Assembly: GCA_002353285.1 (NCBI GenBank)
Contig: DEJJ01000006.1
Location: 34,033 to 98,032, forward strand
Length of the DNA stretch: 64,000 bases
Direction: 5' to 3'
Source: Porphyromonadaceae bacterium UBA2751
GTDB taxonomy: Bacteria > Bacteroidota > Bacteroidia > Bacteroidales > Muribaculaceae
Both the position numbers and the translations under genes were made by a program. Below are positions 49,472 to 58,851 of the stretch, one piece after another (within the stretch, counting starts at the first letter, position 1; every line of letters begins with the position of its first letter). Below the pieces are notes generated by a model, which saw only the letters and a list, made by a program, of their open reading frames with translations, was not told where the DNA came from and made no database searches.

Positions 49472-51496
49472 ATGTTTGACACATTAATACGACAGTTATT
49501 TGAACTGAAATGGTTTAAGAGATTAAAAACCAACACAGTTCCCCGATGGATGATATTGCTAATCGACATGGTGCTCGTGGCGTGTAGCTGCGTTGTTTTC
49601 ATCGTGTCAAGTCTTAACTCTCAAGTTTCGCCAGGAGCCTTCGTTGTTGTGCGCAACTTGGTGCTGGTGGTCGCGGTCTATGGTCTTGTGACTTACCTGT
49701 CTAAGAGTTACACTTGTGTCATCCGTTTGTCGGTGATCGAGGACTTATATCGGGAGTTTGTGGTGGTGTTTGTCTCCACTTTAATTCTTATTGCAATCAA
49801 CCTGGTCTACTCGGCCATCACTAATAGTGTACTCATCAGTTACTGGGGCATTGTCTACATTGGGGTGCTGGCGTTTGCCATGCTCACTATCGAGCGCTTG
49901 GTGATTAAGTATGTCTACGCTCGCATCACTGCCACCGAGAGCAATCGCCGCAAGGTGCTGGTGCTTGGCACCTCGCTCGACTCGCTCATCCTTGCCAACG
50001 CGCTCAAGAACGAGATTGGTGGCAAGTACGAGCCGGTGGGATTGCTTAGTATCAAGAGTGGTAAGGACAAGGACGAGATCAATGGCTTCAAGGTCTACAA
50101 GTATCATCCTGACGATGTGGCTAATATATTTGTGGGAGGGAACATCCATGCTCTCATCTTCGACTCGTCAAGCATCAAGCTCATGCGCAATGGATTTGCC
50201 GATGCATTTATCGAGAATAACATCGCGCTGCTGGCCATCAACAAGGTCGAGGAATTTGAACTTGACGACGAGCGTGAAGGCTCTAATATCTCTACCTATA
50301 TTAAGGAAGTCCAAATTGAGGACTTGCTCGGACGTGACCCCATTGTGCTCAACAACACGCTGGTGCGCTCACACATCAAGGACTCGGTTGTGCTCATTAC
50401 GGGTGCCTGTGGCTCGATTGGTAGTGAGATAGTGCGCCAGGTGGCAAGCTATAAGGCCAAGCAGATTGTGCTCGTTGACCAGGCCGAGACTCCAATGCAC
50501 GACTTGAGTCTGGAGCTGAAGAAGGATTTCCCCGAGGCTAATGTGGTGCTCTTCATGGGCGACGTGCACAACCATGCACGCATGGAGAAGGCATTCCGTG
50601 ACTATAGGCCAAAATACGTGTTCCACGCTGCTGCCTATAAGCATGTGCCCATGATGGAGATGAATCCTACCGAGGCGGTGCTCACCAACGTTGAGGGCAC
50701 CAAAAACATTGCCGACTTGGCGCTCAAATTTGGGGTCTACAAGTTTGTGATGGTCTCGACCGACAAGGCTGTCAATCCCAGCAACATCATGGGTTGCACC
50801 AAGCGCCTTGCCGAGATTTACTGCCAGTCGCTATTCTTCGATGCGCAAAAGATGGGCAAGAACACGCAGTTCATCACCACGCGCTTTGGCAACGTGCTGG
50901 GCAGCAATGGCTCGGTGATTCCACTGTTCCGCAAGCAGATTGAGAGCGGTGGACCCGTCACGGTGACTCACCGCGACATCATCCGCTACTTCATGACCAT
51001 CCCCGAGGCGTGCTCGCTGGTGCTTGAGGCTGGCTGCATGGGCCACGGTGGCGAAATCTACATCTTCGACATGGGACAGCCAGTGCGCATCTACGATCTT
51101 GCCACACGCATGATTTCGCTTGCAGGATTGCGCCCGCATGTCGACATCGAGATTAAGGAGATTGGTCTGCGTCCAGGAGAGAAGCTCTATGAGGAACTGC
51201 TCAATGACAAGGAGAACACCATCAAGACCGATAACGAGAAAATCATGATTGCCAAGGTGCGCAAGTACGACTACATCGATGTGTGCAACAACATTGACAA
51301 CATCATCGAGCTGGCGCAGAGTGGCAACATCCACGACATGGTCAAGGGCATGAAGAAGTTTGTGCCTGAGTTCAAGAGCATGCACAGTGAATTCGAGAAC
51401 ATCGACCATGAGCTTGAGACCGATGGCGACAAGTCCAGCTCTTATTATTTCAATCCCACTGCTCCTGTGGGCAACGAGAGAGCAAGAATGAATTAA
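49472..51496 (+). CDS. Membrane-bound UDP-sugar 4,6-dehydratase (CapD/WbpM/FlaA1-like)
   Basis: A 674-residue enzyme making 4-keto-6-deoxy sugar nucleotides, usually from UDP-GlcNAc, for surface polysaccharide. Four membrane helices occupy about residues 24-150. A CoA-binding-like Rossmann domain follows (RRKVLVLGTSLDSL near 167), then the catalytic SDR domain with VLITGACGSIGSEI (near 305), AAYKHVPMMEMNP, and the catalytic STDKAVNPSNIMGCTKRLAE region where Met takes the place of Tyr, as in this subgroup. It stands alone with its own promoter. Confidence 0.9.
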   Translation: MFDTLIRQLFELKWFKRLKTNTVPRWMILLIDMVLVACSCVVFIVSSLNSQVSPGAFVVVRNLVLVVAVYGLVTYLSKSYTCVIRLSVIEDLYREFVVVFVSTLILIAINLVYSAITNSVLISYWGIVYIGVLAFAMLTIERLVIKYVYARITATESNRRKVLVLGTSLDSLILANALKNEIGGKYEPVGLLSIKSGKDKDEINGFKVYKYHPDDVANIFVGGNIHALIFDSSSIKLMRNGFADAFIENNIALLAINKVEEFELDDEREGSNISTYIKEVQIEDLLGRDPIVLNNTLVRSHIKDSVVLITGACGSIGSEIVRQVASYKAKQIVLVDQAETPMHDLSLELKKDFPEANVVLFMGDVHNHARMEKAFRDYRPKYVFHAAAYKHVPMMEMNPTEAVLTNVEGTKNIADLALKFGVYKFVMVSTDKAVNPSNIMGCTKRLAEIYCQSLFFDAQKMGKNTQFITTRFGNVLGSNGSVIPLFRKQIESGGPVTVTHRDIIRYFMTIPEACSLVLEAGCMGHGGEIYIFDMGQPVRIYDLATRMISLAGLRPHVDIEIKEIGLRPGEKLYEELLNDKENTIKTDNEKIMIAKVRKYDYIDVCNNIDNIIELAQSGNIHDMVKGMKKFVPEFKSMHSEFENIDHELETDGDKSSSYYFNPTAPVGNERARMN

Positions 51497-51526
51497 TTTA
51501 CGAGTGAGGTTGGCCCCCGCAACGTA

Positions 51527-53038
51527 CTATTTGGTTTTCTTGCGGTTGCGGCGTTTCATCGATACTGGCACAGCGATTGCGGCAATCACGATTGCGGCAA
51601 TGGCTCCTGCTGTGACCTGGCCTGTGGGGGTGCTAAGCCATTTCATCATCGACTGCGGCGTGAGGTTGCCACCACTATCGCCTGTTGTGGCGGTAGCGGC
51701 AGCAGTGGTGTCGCTTGGTGCAGGTGAGGGCTCTTGAATCACTGGCTCGGGCTCGGGATAGTCAATTTGGTAGATGTTCACTGCATTGCCTCCCCCGTTC
51801 TTGCGACCTTGTGATGTCACGAGCACGTAGCGCCCGTCGTTGCTGATGTCGAGCCCCACGGGATAGGAGTCGACGGCTATCTCGGCTATCATCTTCATGG
51901 TGCGTGTGTCGACCACACACAGGCGGCTTGCATTGTTGCAGGCGGCAAAGATGTACTTGCCGCTGGGCGAGATCTCAATGGTGCGGGCACCAGCTCCCAC
52001 CTTGCAGTTTTCCCAGCCATCAATGCGGCCCAGTTTGTTGGTCATCTTCTTGGCGGCCTCCATGAAGCGGTCGAGCTTGATGCGCTGCACATAGCCGCTG
52101 CTGTTCACGCTCAAGTAGAGGTAGCCGTTGTTGAGCACGATGTGGCGCACATTGCCCATCATGCCTTGCATGCGGCCCAGGTATTGCTGGTTCTTGACGT
52201 CGATAACGGCAAGACCTCCAGCACCACCCATGCAGCACACAATCAAGTACTGGTCATCGGGGGTGAACACGGTGCCGCGCAGGCAGTAGCCGCTCTCGGT
52301 GTCGCGGTTCACATGGCGGTTGCCAAAGTTGAGTGGCAGTTCGTAGTCTACCACGAGCAGCTTGGTGTAATGCCAGTCGTTAGGGTTAGAGCTCGAGATG
52401 TCGATAAGGCCCACGGTGTTGTTGCCCCAGTGGGTCACAGCCAGTGTTTTGCCATCGTGCGAGGTCGCAACCATCTTGGGCAGCGGACCCGTCTCCATGA
52501 GGCGCACTATCTCATCGCGCTGTGTGTCGATGATTGCCATTGCCGAGGGCTCAACGGCGTTGTTGTCGTAGGTGCGACGATAGTAGGGCACCCACAGGTA
52601 GCGCCCACCATGCGAGAATGTGGCCTCAACGGGCTTTCCCATGAAGGTGTTAGGATTGTTCCACTGCTTGTGCCACTTGAAGAGGCCGCTCGCTGGTGCC
52701 CACAGCTGTTTTGAGCCTGCGTCGGTGAAATTGTGGCTGATGGTCTTGAGCTTGCGGTTGGTGCCCATCTCAAAGACCACGGTTTTTCCACCTTCGAGCG
52801 AGTTGACGTAATATTTCTTGCCGTCGGGCGACACGTTGACCGATTTTGGCGAGTTGATGTCGCCGTCGTGGCTCTCGCGCATTGCCATGCTGTAGTTTTG
52901 CTTCTTAGCAACGAGCGTGATGCGCATCTTGCCGTCGGCCGAGGCTGCTGTGGTTCCCTCTTTGGGATGGATTATGCCTTGTGCCATAGCACTGGTTGCA
53001 ACCATAGTGGCAATGGCGAGTGCAATCTTGTTGGTCAT
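51527..53038 (-). CDS. Exported beta-propeller (YncE-like) protein with C-terminal membrane anchor
   Basis: A 503-residue protein with a signal peptide (MTNKIALAIATMVATSAMA). About 400 residues of YVTN/YncE-type beta-propeller repeats follow, for example VNVSPDGKKYYVNSLEGG, MVATSHDGKTLAVTHWG, IEISPSGKYIFAACNN and LDISNDGRYVLVTS. A Pro/Ala/Thr-rich linker leads to a C-terminal hydrophobic helix (AGAIAAIVIAAIAVPVSM) and the basic tail KRRNRKKTK. The three-part end resembles sorting or anchoring signals. Ligand unknown. It is followed by nothing on its strand and lies 18 bases after rlmN. Confidence 0.82.
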   Translation of the reverse strand: MTNKIALAIATMVATSAMAQGIIHPKEGTTAASADGKMRITLVAKKQNYSMAMRESHDGDINSPKSVNVSPDGKKYYVNSLEGGKTVVFEMGTNRKLKTISHNFTDAGSKQLWAPASGLFKWHKQWNNPNTFMGKPVEATFSHGGRYLWVPYYRRTYDNNAVEPSAMAIIDTQRDEIVRLMETGPLPKMVATSHDGKTLAVTHWGNNTVGLIDISSSNPNDWHYTKLLVVDYELPLNFGNRHVNRDTESGYCLRGTVFTPDDQYLIVCCMGGAGGLAVIDVKNQQYLGRMQGMMGNVRHIVLNNGYLYLSVNSSGYVQRIKLDRFMEAAKKMTNKLGRIDGWENCKVGAGARTIEISPSGKYIFAACNNASRLCVVDTRTMKMIAEIAVDSYPVGLDISNDGRYVLVTSQGRKNGGGNAVNIYQIDYPEPEPVIQEPSPAPSDTTAAATATTGDSGGNLTPQSMMKWLSTPTGQVTAGAIAAIVIAAIAVPVSMKRRNRKKTK

Positions 53039-53056
53039 GATGCAATAAGAGTGGGT

Positions 53057-54145
53057 TTATTTGTTTGGTTTAGTTGGCTTCTTAGGTTTGTTGTCCTCGC
53101 CAGTTTCGGTGTCTTTCACCTTGCCGGCGAGCATGCCGCATGCGGCACTGATGTCCTCGCCACGGCTGCGGCGAATGGTGCAGGTGATGCCCTTGCTATT
53201 GAGGTAGTCGCGGAAGTAGGCCATGCGCTCGTCGCTCGAGGTGCGTAGCTTGGCCACGCCAGGTATCATGTGATAGCGAATGAGGTTGACGCGCACGTGC
53301 TCGTTGGGCAGTATCTCGCGCAGAGCCTCGGCGTGCTTGATGTCGTCGTTGAACCACTGCCACATAATGTACTCAACCGAGAGGCGTCGCTGGTGAGCGA
53401 AGTCGTACTTGCCGAGCAGCTCCATCACTTCCTTGATGTGGAAGGCGTTCTCAATGGGCATGAGCTGGCCTCGCTCCTCGTTGATTGCGTTGTGCACGCT
53501 CACTGCGATGTGCACGCTGGTGGTCTCGCACAGCACTTTGAGTGCATTTTTCACGCCCACGGTGGAGACGGTGATGCGCTTGGGACTCCATGCCAGGCCC
53601 CAATCGGCGGTGAGAATCTCGATTACCTTGAGCACGTTGTCAAGGTTGTCGAGTGGCTCTCCCATGCCCATGAACACCACGTTGGTGAGTTGCTCACTCT
53701 GTGGCACGCTGAGCACCTGGTTGATGATTTGGCATGCTGTCAGGTTGCCATGGAAGCCCTGGCGGCCTGTCATGCAAAAGTAGCAGTTCATGCGGCAACC
53801 CTTCTGCGAGGAGATGCACAGGGTGGCGCGGTCGTCCTCGGGGATAAACACGCTCTCGACGGCCTTGTCGCCGCCAGCGTCGAAGAGGTATTTCACTGTT
53901 CCGTCGTCGCTTGCCTGTGCACTCATTGGGCCATAAAGCCCCACGCAGTAGTGCTTGGCGAGGAGTTCGCGGTTGGCCTTGGAGATGTTGTGCATCTCGT
54001 CGAATGTGCTAACTCGCTTGTTATAGATCCACTGTGCGAGCTGTGTGGCTACAAACTTGGGCATGCCGAGTGATGCTGTGACTTCGCGCAGCTGCTGCAA
54101 GTTCATGCCTGCTAATGGCTTGAGTTTTGTGGTGGTAGCTTGCAT
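53057..54145 (-). CDS. rlmN: 23S rRNA / tRNA adenine-C2 methyltransferase
   Basis: RlmN methylates C2 of A2503 in 23S rRNA (and A37 of some tRNAs) by a radical SAM ping-pong mechanism. The cluster motif CRMNCYFC gives Cys117, Cys121 and Cys124. The two methyl-transfer cysteines are seen at Cys110 (ATLCISSQKG) and Cys336 (ISAACGMLAG). The 362-residue length is usual, except for a Lys/Pro/Thr-rich tail of about 15 residues. It is preceded by up to three tandem copies of a repeat that carries a promoter. Confidence 0.94.
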   Translation of the reverse strand: MQATTTKLKPLAGMNLQQLREVTASLGMPKFVATQLAQWIYNKRVSTFDEMHNISKANRELLAKHYCVGLYGPMSAQASDDGTVKYLFDAGGDKAVESVFIPEDDRATLCISSQKGCRMNCYFCMTGRQGFHGNLTACQIINQVLSVPQSEQLTNVVFMGMGEPLDNLDNVLKVIEILTADWGLAWSPKRITVSTVGVKNALKVLCETTSVHIAVSVHNAINEERGQLMPIENAFHIKEVMELLGKYDFAHQRRLSVEYIMWQWFNDDIKHAEALREILPNEHVRVNLIRYHMIPGVAKLRTSSDERMAYFRDYLNSKGITCTIRRSRGEDISAACGMLAGKVKDTETGEDNKPKKPTKPNK

Positions 54146-54202
54146 TTTTCTCTGTGTTGTGCTAATTATGCTTTTGAATGATTGAGTTTACTTTAAATTC
54201 TG

Positions 54203-54400
54203 CAAAATTAGTGCAAACCGAGCGAAACACAAAATGAAAAACGAAGTTTTTTATTTTTGCTTCCGAGGTGCCGCCTAATTTATCCAAAATTAGTGCAAAC
54301 TGAGTGAAACACAAAATGAAAAACGAAGTTTTTTATTTTTGCTTCCGAGGTGCCGCCTAATTTATCCAAAATTACTGCAAACCGAGCGAAGTACAAAATT
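54203..54400 (-). repeat. 82-bp tandem promoter-bearing repeats upstream of rlmN
   Basis: Units 54204-54285 and 54286-54367 are nearly identical, and a third begins at 54368 and stops near 54400. On the minus strand each unit holds TTTG, 19 bases, then TAATTTTG: boxes at 54233-54230/54210-54203, 54315-54312/54292-54285 and 54397-54394/54374-54367. A single related copy lies before recR (6648-6720). All face the gene that follows. The rest of 54401-54714 holds a word-repeat spacer and the promoter of the next plus-strand gene. Confidence 0.85.
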
Positions 54401-54488
54401 TTTTAGAGCCAAAGTGCTACTCGCCATGATTGCCACCTCCCCCAGTGAGCGGGACTCACTTCAAAAAAAGACATAATATTTTGCAAAT

Positions 54489-54550
54489 GTCAGAAATCAG
54501 ATGCCAGACTGGTCCGACAAGTCCGACAGGTCCGACAAGTCCGACCAGCC
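54489..54550. repeat. Word-repeat spacer of GTCCGAC
   Basis: Starts with cagaaatcagatgccagac and continues with four gtccgac-type units. The words are the complement of those at 13788-13858, so the two sites share one sequence family. Confidence 0.75.
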
Positions 54551-54642
54551 AGCTCTTCTCGTGATTTTTTAGCCCCCCCTATGGTATTTTGCAAAAAGTG
54601 CATTTTTTTGTTACTGTTTTGAGGTGTTTTGTCGGGTCTCGG

Positions 54643-54673
54643 TTGCAAAAATGGATATTGTGTTATAACTTTG
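54643..54673 (+). promoter_or_regulatory. Promoter of the three-repeat T9SS cargo gene
   Basis: TTG at 54643-54645, 20 bases, TAACTTTG at 54666-54673. ATG at 54715. Confidence 0.62.
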
Positions 54674-54714
54674 TGGTCGAGACTATTAATCTATTAATCT
54701 AAACCTTTTGCATT

Positions 54715-57120
54715 ATGAAAAAGATAACGTTTTTTATCACAATGATGATTTTGTGGATGACTGCTACGGCGTCGTCGCAAAGTATGCTCCAGCCTCTTCC
54801 CAAGCGCAATGCTAAGGAGGTGCTGAAGCACCGCACTGGCATTGCTGCAAAGCATGTGGAAATTCCCACGGCGCAGAGCGCACAAATTGCTGCAGCTCCC
54901 ACCCGTGCCGAAGTGGTGATCCCTCCCGCTGGGTTGGAGACCGAGAAGTATCGCCTGAATGGCTACATCTATGATGGGTCGAGCTGGGAGGTGGTGAGCC
55001 GCCCAATCCAGGTGGGATGGGATGGCGACAACGTTTACGTTCAGGGCTTCAGTGTGCTCTTGCCGCAGGCATGGATAATGGGCACTCTTGACCGTGACCT
55101 GATGACGGTGACGTTCCCGATGCAGTACTTTGGCACTTATCAGGGCTACGACAGCTATTTCTTCCCTGTAATGCCTGTTGAGGGAGGCTACACGCCCATT
55201 GCGGCGGTGTTTAACTATAACGAGGACGCTCACACCTTTGTGCTGTCGCAGGATGTTGTGTGCTACATTGTTGAGAACTCGAGTGCTACGGAGATGCTGT
55301 GGTTCTACCAGTATGACAGCGAGATGAACATGGTGCCCGATGCCGACTCTGTTGAGGTGCCCGAGGGGCTTGAGACTCAAGAGTGTGTGCTCTCAGGTGT
55401 TTACATGGGCTACAACGAGACCTCTGGCTGGTTCGAGGGCGACCCATTGCTCAATAGTGCCAAGGTGGGATTTGATGGCGATGACATTTACATCCAGGGC
55501 TTGTGCTCCTATTTGCCTCAGTCGTGGGTTAAGGGTCACCGTGAGGGCGACAACTATGTGATTGACTATGGTCAGTACTTTGGCACATTCATCTATCAGG
55601 GCGAAGCCTATCAGCTGTACTTCATGGGCTGTGAGCCTCGGAGCATCAATGCTGCCAATCTGGTGCTCTCGATTGATGAGGATAGTGGTGAAATCACTGC
55701 GCAAAACTGGTATGCTATCAGCGCAAGTGCTGAGGAGGTGCTGTGGTATGACATGCTGGGTAATGTGACGCTCAAGCCACTGCTCGATGCTCCTGCTGTG
55801 CCTGCCACACCCGAGGTTCTCTACTATGAATACATCGCCGACGAGGGCTATGGCTACGTGATGCTCAACGTTCCTGCTACCGATGCCGATGGCTCTCCCA
55901 TCCTCACTGGGAAGCTGGGCTACCGCCTCTACGTTGACTATGGCAATGGACCTGAACCCTACATCTTCACTGCCGACTATTATGGCTTTGACGAGGATGT
56001 GACAACTATCGACTACACCTTCAACGATGAGATCAACTTCCTGGCTGGTGGCGAACTGGTGGTGGTGTACAACATTGCCGATGGTGCCGAGCGCATTGGG
56101 GTGCAGAGCGTGTACTACGGTGGTGGCGAGACTCACGAGTCGGAGATTGAATGGTATAACATCGCCGAGAACGAGGAGGTTGAAGTCACTCTGCCCGAAG
56201 GAGTTGAGACTTTCACTTACTTGCTCACAGCGCAAGACCTGCAATTTGGTGAGGAATATCCCGAGGACTACTCGGCCGACGTGCGAGTGGGCTTCGATGG
56301 CGCCGATGTCTACATCCAGGGATTGAGCAAGTGGCTCCCCGAGGCTTGGCTCAAAGGCACAATGGACTCGAAGGACAACACAGTCACCTTCCCCAAGCAC
56401 TTCGTGGGCTACTTCACTGCTTGGGGCATCGACATGAAGATTGTGTTCAACGGTGCCACCTTTGCCTATGATCCTGAGACCGACACATTCACATCGACCG
56501 AGGGCTACACCTCAACCAGCACCTATGAGCTCGAGGGTGAAGAATATGAAGAACCTGCCGATGTGTTTACCAATGTTGTGATCACTCGCGCTGCCGATGT
56601 GGCTGCTGTGCCTGCAGCACCCGAGATTCTCGACTTCTATCTCAATGGCAGCTACGGCTATGAGTTGTTCATGAACATTCCTCTCGAGGATGTGGATGGC
56701 AACCCAATCTTTGCCAGCATGCTCAGCTATCAGCTCTTCAAGAAGGTGGATGGCGAGGTGAGCCCCATCGTGCTTGAGGCCGACCTCTATGAGTATGCCA
56801 CCGAGGACATGACTATTATTCCTTACCTCTACACCGACTACTGGGAGGTGCTGCAAGGTGGCGAGACCGTCTATGTGCATGCCGACGGCATCGAGACTTG
56901 GGAGGCCATTGGTGCCAAGACCATCTACACCGGTGGTGGCGAGACCAACGAGAGTCCCATCACTTGGTTCGACCTTGACAATGTGGGCATCAGCAGCATC
57001 AATGCCGACAACAACCGCTCGCAGCAGCTATACGACCTGATGGGACGCCGTGTCGACTCTAGCAACCTGCGCCCAGGCATCTATGTGCGCCAGGATGGCC
57101 GCAAGATCATTGTCAGATAA
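54715..57120 (+). CDS. Large T9SS cargo protein with three repeated modules
   Basis: An 801-residue exported protein with signal peptide MKKITFFITMMILWMTATAS. It has three copies of a beta-rich module marked by VGWDGDNVYVQG near residue 100, VGFDGDDIYIQG near 250 and VGFDGADVYIQG near 524, each followed by LPxxWxxGT/H. Other beta-sandwich segments lie between. It ends in a standard type IX secretion CTD (LYDLMGRRVDSSNLRPGIYV...GRKIIVR). The repeated modules are probably binding domains; no catalytic motif is seen. Confidence 0.85.
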   Translation: MKKITFFITMMILWMTATASSQSMLQPLPKRNAKEVLKHRTGIAAKHVEIPTAQSAQIAAAPTRAEVVIPPAGLETEKYRLNGYIYDGSSWEVVSRPIQVGWDGDNVYVQGFSVLLPQAWIMGTLDRDLMTVTFPMQYFGTYQGYDSYFFPVMPVEGGYTPIAAVFNYNEDAHTFVLSQDVVCYIVENSSATEMLWFYQYDSEMNMVPDADSVEVPEGLETQECVLSGVYMGYNETSGWFEGDPLLNSAKVGFDGDDIYIQGLCSYLPQSWVKGHREGDNYVIDYGQYFGTFIYQGEAYQLYFMGCEPRSINAANLVLSIDEDSGEITAQNWYAISASAEEVLWYDMLGNVTLKPLLDAPAVPATPEVLYYEYIADEGYGYVMLNVPATDADGSPILTGKLGYRLYVDYGNGPEPYIFTADYYGFDEDVTTIDYTFNDEINFLAGGELVVVYNIADGAERIGVQSVYYGGGETHESEIEWYNIAENEEVEVTLPEGVETFTYLLTAQDLQFGEEYPEDYSADVRVGFDGADVYIQGLSKWLPEAWLKGTMDSKDNTVTFPKHFVGYFTAWGIDMKIVFNGATFAYDPETDTFTSTEGYTSTSTYELEGEEYEEPADVFTNVVITRAADVAAVPAAPEILDFYLNGSYGYELFMNIPLEDVDGNPIFASMLSYQLFKKVDGEVSPIVLEADLYEYATEDMTIIPYLYTDYWEVLQGGETVYVHADGIETWEAIGAKTIYTGGGETNESPITWFDLDNVGISSINADNNRSQQLYDLMGRRVDSSNLRPGIYVRQDGRKIIVR

Positions 57121-57151
57121 GGCTATTGAGCCCCAAATTGGCACATTAAAT

Positions 57152-57188
57152 AAAAGCGCCCCTGGCAAATGCCGAGGGACGCTTTTTT
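57152..57188. terminator. Bidirectional terminator
   Basis: A long, slightly imperfect stem (aaaagcgcccctggca pairing with tgccgagggacgctttt) with T-rich ends on both strands. It lies 31 bases after the plus-strand stop and 25 bases after the convergent minus-strand stop. Confidence 0.82.
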
Positions 57189-57212
57189 AGCTATCTGTTG
57201 CGCTCAAAATCG

Positions 57213-57824
57213 TCATGGCTCGATGCGGATGTCCTCGTTGAAGTAGGGCACCAATCGTCCGCGCAGGGTGATGGCTCCATTGCCCAGGTTGGGGTAGATG
57301 TCGGCAACGGCTTGGTCGCTTTCCTTGAAGATTGTGATGCTCACGGTGGCGTTCATGCGTCGTCCAGCCATCACGTAGGTAACAATGGTGTTGCCTTTTT
57401 TGTCGTTTTTTACATTCATGTTGCTGATGCGGCCGTGCAGCGTGATGCCTCCCAGCCCGTTGGCACCGGCGCTCATGTTGTTGAACGCAACCTGGAAGAT
57501 TCCCTTGTCGCCTTGCATGAGCAGGAAGTTGGTGTTGTCGTTGAGTCCCAGTTCATAGTGGCCAAATCGGTTGCGCACCTGAGTGGCCTGCAGCACGAAG
57601 TAGCCGTCGATGGCGGCTCGCTCGGCTTTGAGGTGGAATATCGAGTCTACAATCTCGTGATTTTTCTTGATGCGCTCGTTGCGCTCTTTCTTGGTCTCGT
57701 TGGCAGGAATGGGGGCAGTTTCGTCGATGACGTAGACGTCGTCGTAGTTTTGTGCGACTGCTGCCTGTGGCAAGGCAATTACTGCGGTGAGAAGAAGTGA
57801 TAATATAAGCGTCCAGGTTTTCAT
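57213..57824 (-). CDS. DUF4251 exported protein
   Basis: A 203-residue exported protein with a Sec signal peptide ending near residue 25 (PQAAVAQ). It matches DUF4251, a Bacteroidales-specific family: FVLQATQVRNRFG near 77, NFLLMQGDKGIFQVAF near 98, and repeated beta strands GLGGITLHGRISNMNV and ATVSITIFKE. Function unknown. A TAATTTTG box on the minus strand (57861-57854) is the likely -7 element. Confidence 0.82.
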   Translation of the reverse strand: MKTWTLILSLLLTAVIALPQAAVAQNYDDVYVIDETAPIPANETKKERNERIKKNHEIVDSIFHLKAERAAIDGYFVLQATQVRNRFGHYELGLNDNTNFLLMQGDKGIFQVAFNNMSAGANGLGGITLHGRISNMNVKNDKKGNTIVTYVMAGRRMNATVSITIFKESDQAVADIYPNLGNGAITLRGRLVPYFNEDIRIEP

Positions 57825-57853
57825 AATAACAAATGTTTTTTAGTGTGATGTTG

Positions 57854-57880
57854 CAAAATTACGCAAAGTAAACGCACAAA
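57854..57880 (-). promoter_or_regulatory. Candidate promoter of the DUF4251 gene
   Basis: Minus strand TTTG (57880-57877), 15 bases, TAATTTTG (57861-57854). The spacing is short, so only the -7 box is well supported. On the plus strand a TATTTTTG box (57928-57935) precedes the CPBP gene. Confidence 0.35.
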
Positions 57881-57957
57881 CCACCATTTTACTGCATCAA
57901 AATTATAATTTTTTTTCAAGAAAATGTTATTTTTGCAGTCAAAAATCACTTTTTGAT

Positions 57958-58851
57958 ATGGAGAATAAGGGTAAAATGTCGTGGATTGTGAGGATGCTTT
58001 TGCTGGCCGCCATGTCGCTTATGCTGCTCATAGTGGTGGCGCTGGCAGTGGCCATTGTGTTTGGCTACAGCTACGAGGGCATCAATGCGCAGCTCACTAC
58101 CATCGCGTTGCAAAATGTGCTCGTTTTCATTGCCCCAGTGCTGATTCTGGCACTGATGCTGCAAGCTCTCGAGAAGGTGCCGGTGGCCACGACCATGTGG
58201 ATGACCAAGGCTCCCACATTCCGCTCGATAGCGGTGGTGGTGCTGGTCTACATCGTGGCGCTGCCAGCGATGAACTGGCTGGTGGAGTGGAACGAGGGAT
58301 TGCACCTGCCACAGGCTTTGCACGACGTTGAGACAATTTTGCGCGACATGGAGGACTCGGCTCAAAACATCACCACGGCACTGCTCACCACCCACTCATG
58401 GGGCATGATGGCGCTGCTGGTGCTGCTGGTGGGTGTGCTCACAGGCATGGGCGAGGAAATCTTTTTCCGTGCTGGATTGCTTGGCTCGATGCACGCTGGC
58501 AAGGTGCGGCGCCATGTGGCGGTGTGGGCAGTGGCATTCATCTTCAGTGCCATTCACATGCAGTTCTTTGGATTCTTTCCACGCTTGCTGCTGGGCGCAT
58601 GGTTTGGCTATGTGATGCTGCACTGTGGCGAGGTGTGGACTCCCATCATTGCCCACTCGCTCAACAATGGACTAGTGGTGCTCTTCACCTTCCTCGACAA
58701 GAACCACTACATCGACAACAATGTGCTTGAGTCGCTGGGCACTGCTGGGCCAGGACAGGTGCCATGGTTGGCGATTGCCAGTGCCGTGGTCACAGCAGTT
58801 GTGATATTTCTGTTTATGAATACAAAGAAAGGAGAGAAATTTAAGTCATGA
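57958..58851 (+). CDS. CPBP-family intramembrane metalloprotease
   Basis: A 297-residue protein with about eight membrane helices. The CPBP (Abi/CAAX protease) motifs are intact: GEEIFFRAGLLGSM (EExxxR, near residue 163), FIFSAIHMQF (near 196) and the C-terminal HSLNNGLVVL (near 235). These residues place the metal and catalytic glutamate in the membrane. Substrate unknown. Its stop overlaps the start of the next gene by four bases. Confidence 0.88.
   Translation: MENKGKMSWIVRMLLLAAMSLMLLIVVALAVAIVFGYSYEGINAQLTTIALQNVLVFIAPVLILALMLQALEKVPVATTMWMTKAPTFRSIAVVVLVYIVALPAMNWLVEWNEGLHLPQALHDVETILRDMEDSAQNITTALLTTHSWGMMALLVLLVGVLTGMGEEIFFRAGLLGSMHAGKVRRHVAVWAVAFIFSAIHMQFFGFFPRLLLGAWFGYVMLHCGEVWTPIIAHSLNNGLVVLFTFLDKNHYIDNNVLESLGTAGPGQVPWLAIASAVVTAVVIFLFMNTKKGEKFKS

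Noticed and set aside
55393..56400. 335-codon open frame antisense to the three-repeat T9SS cargo gene
   Set aside because: It is explained as the complement of the repeated modules; no motif and no promoter.
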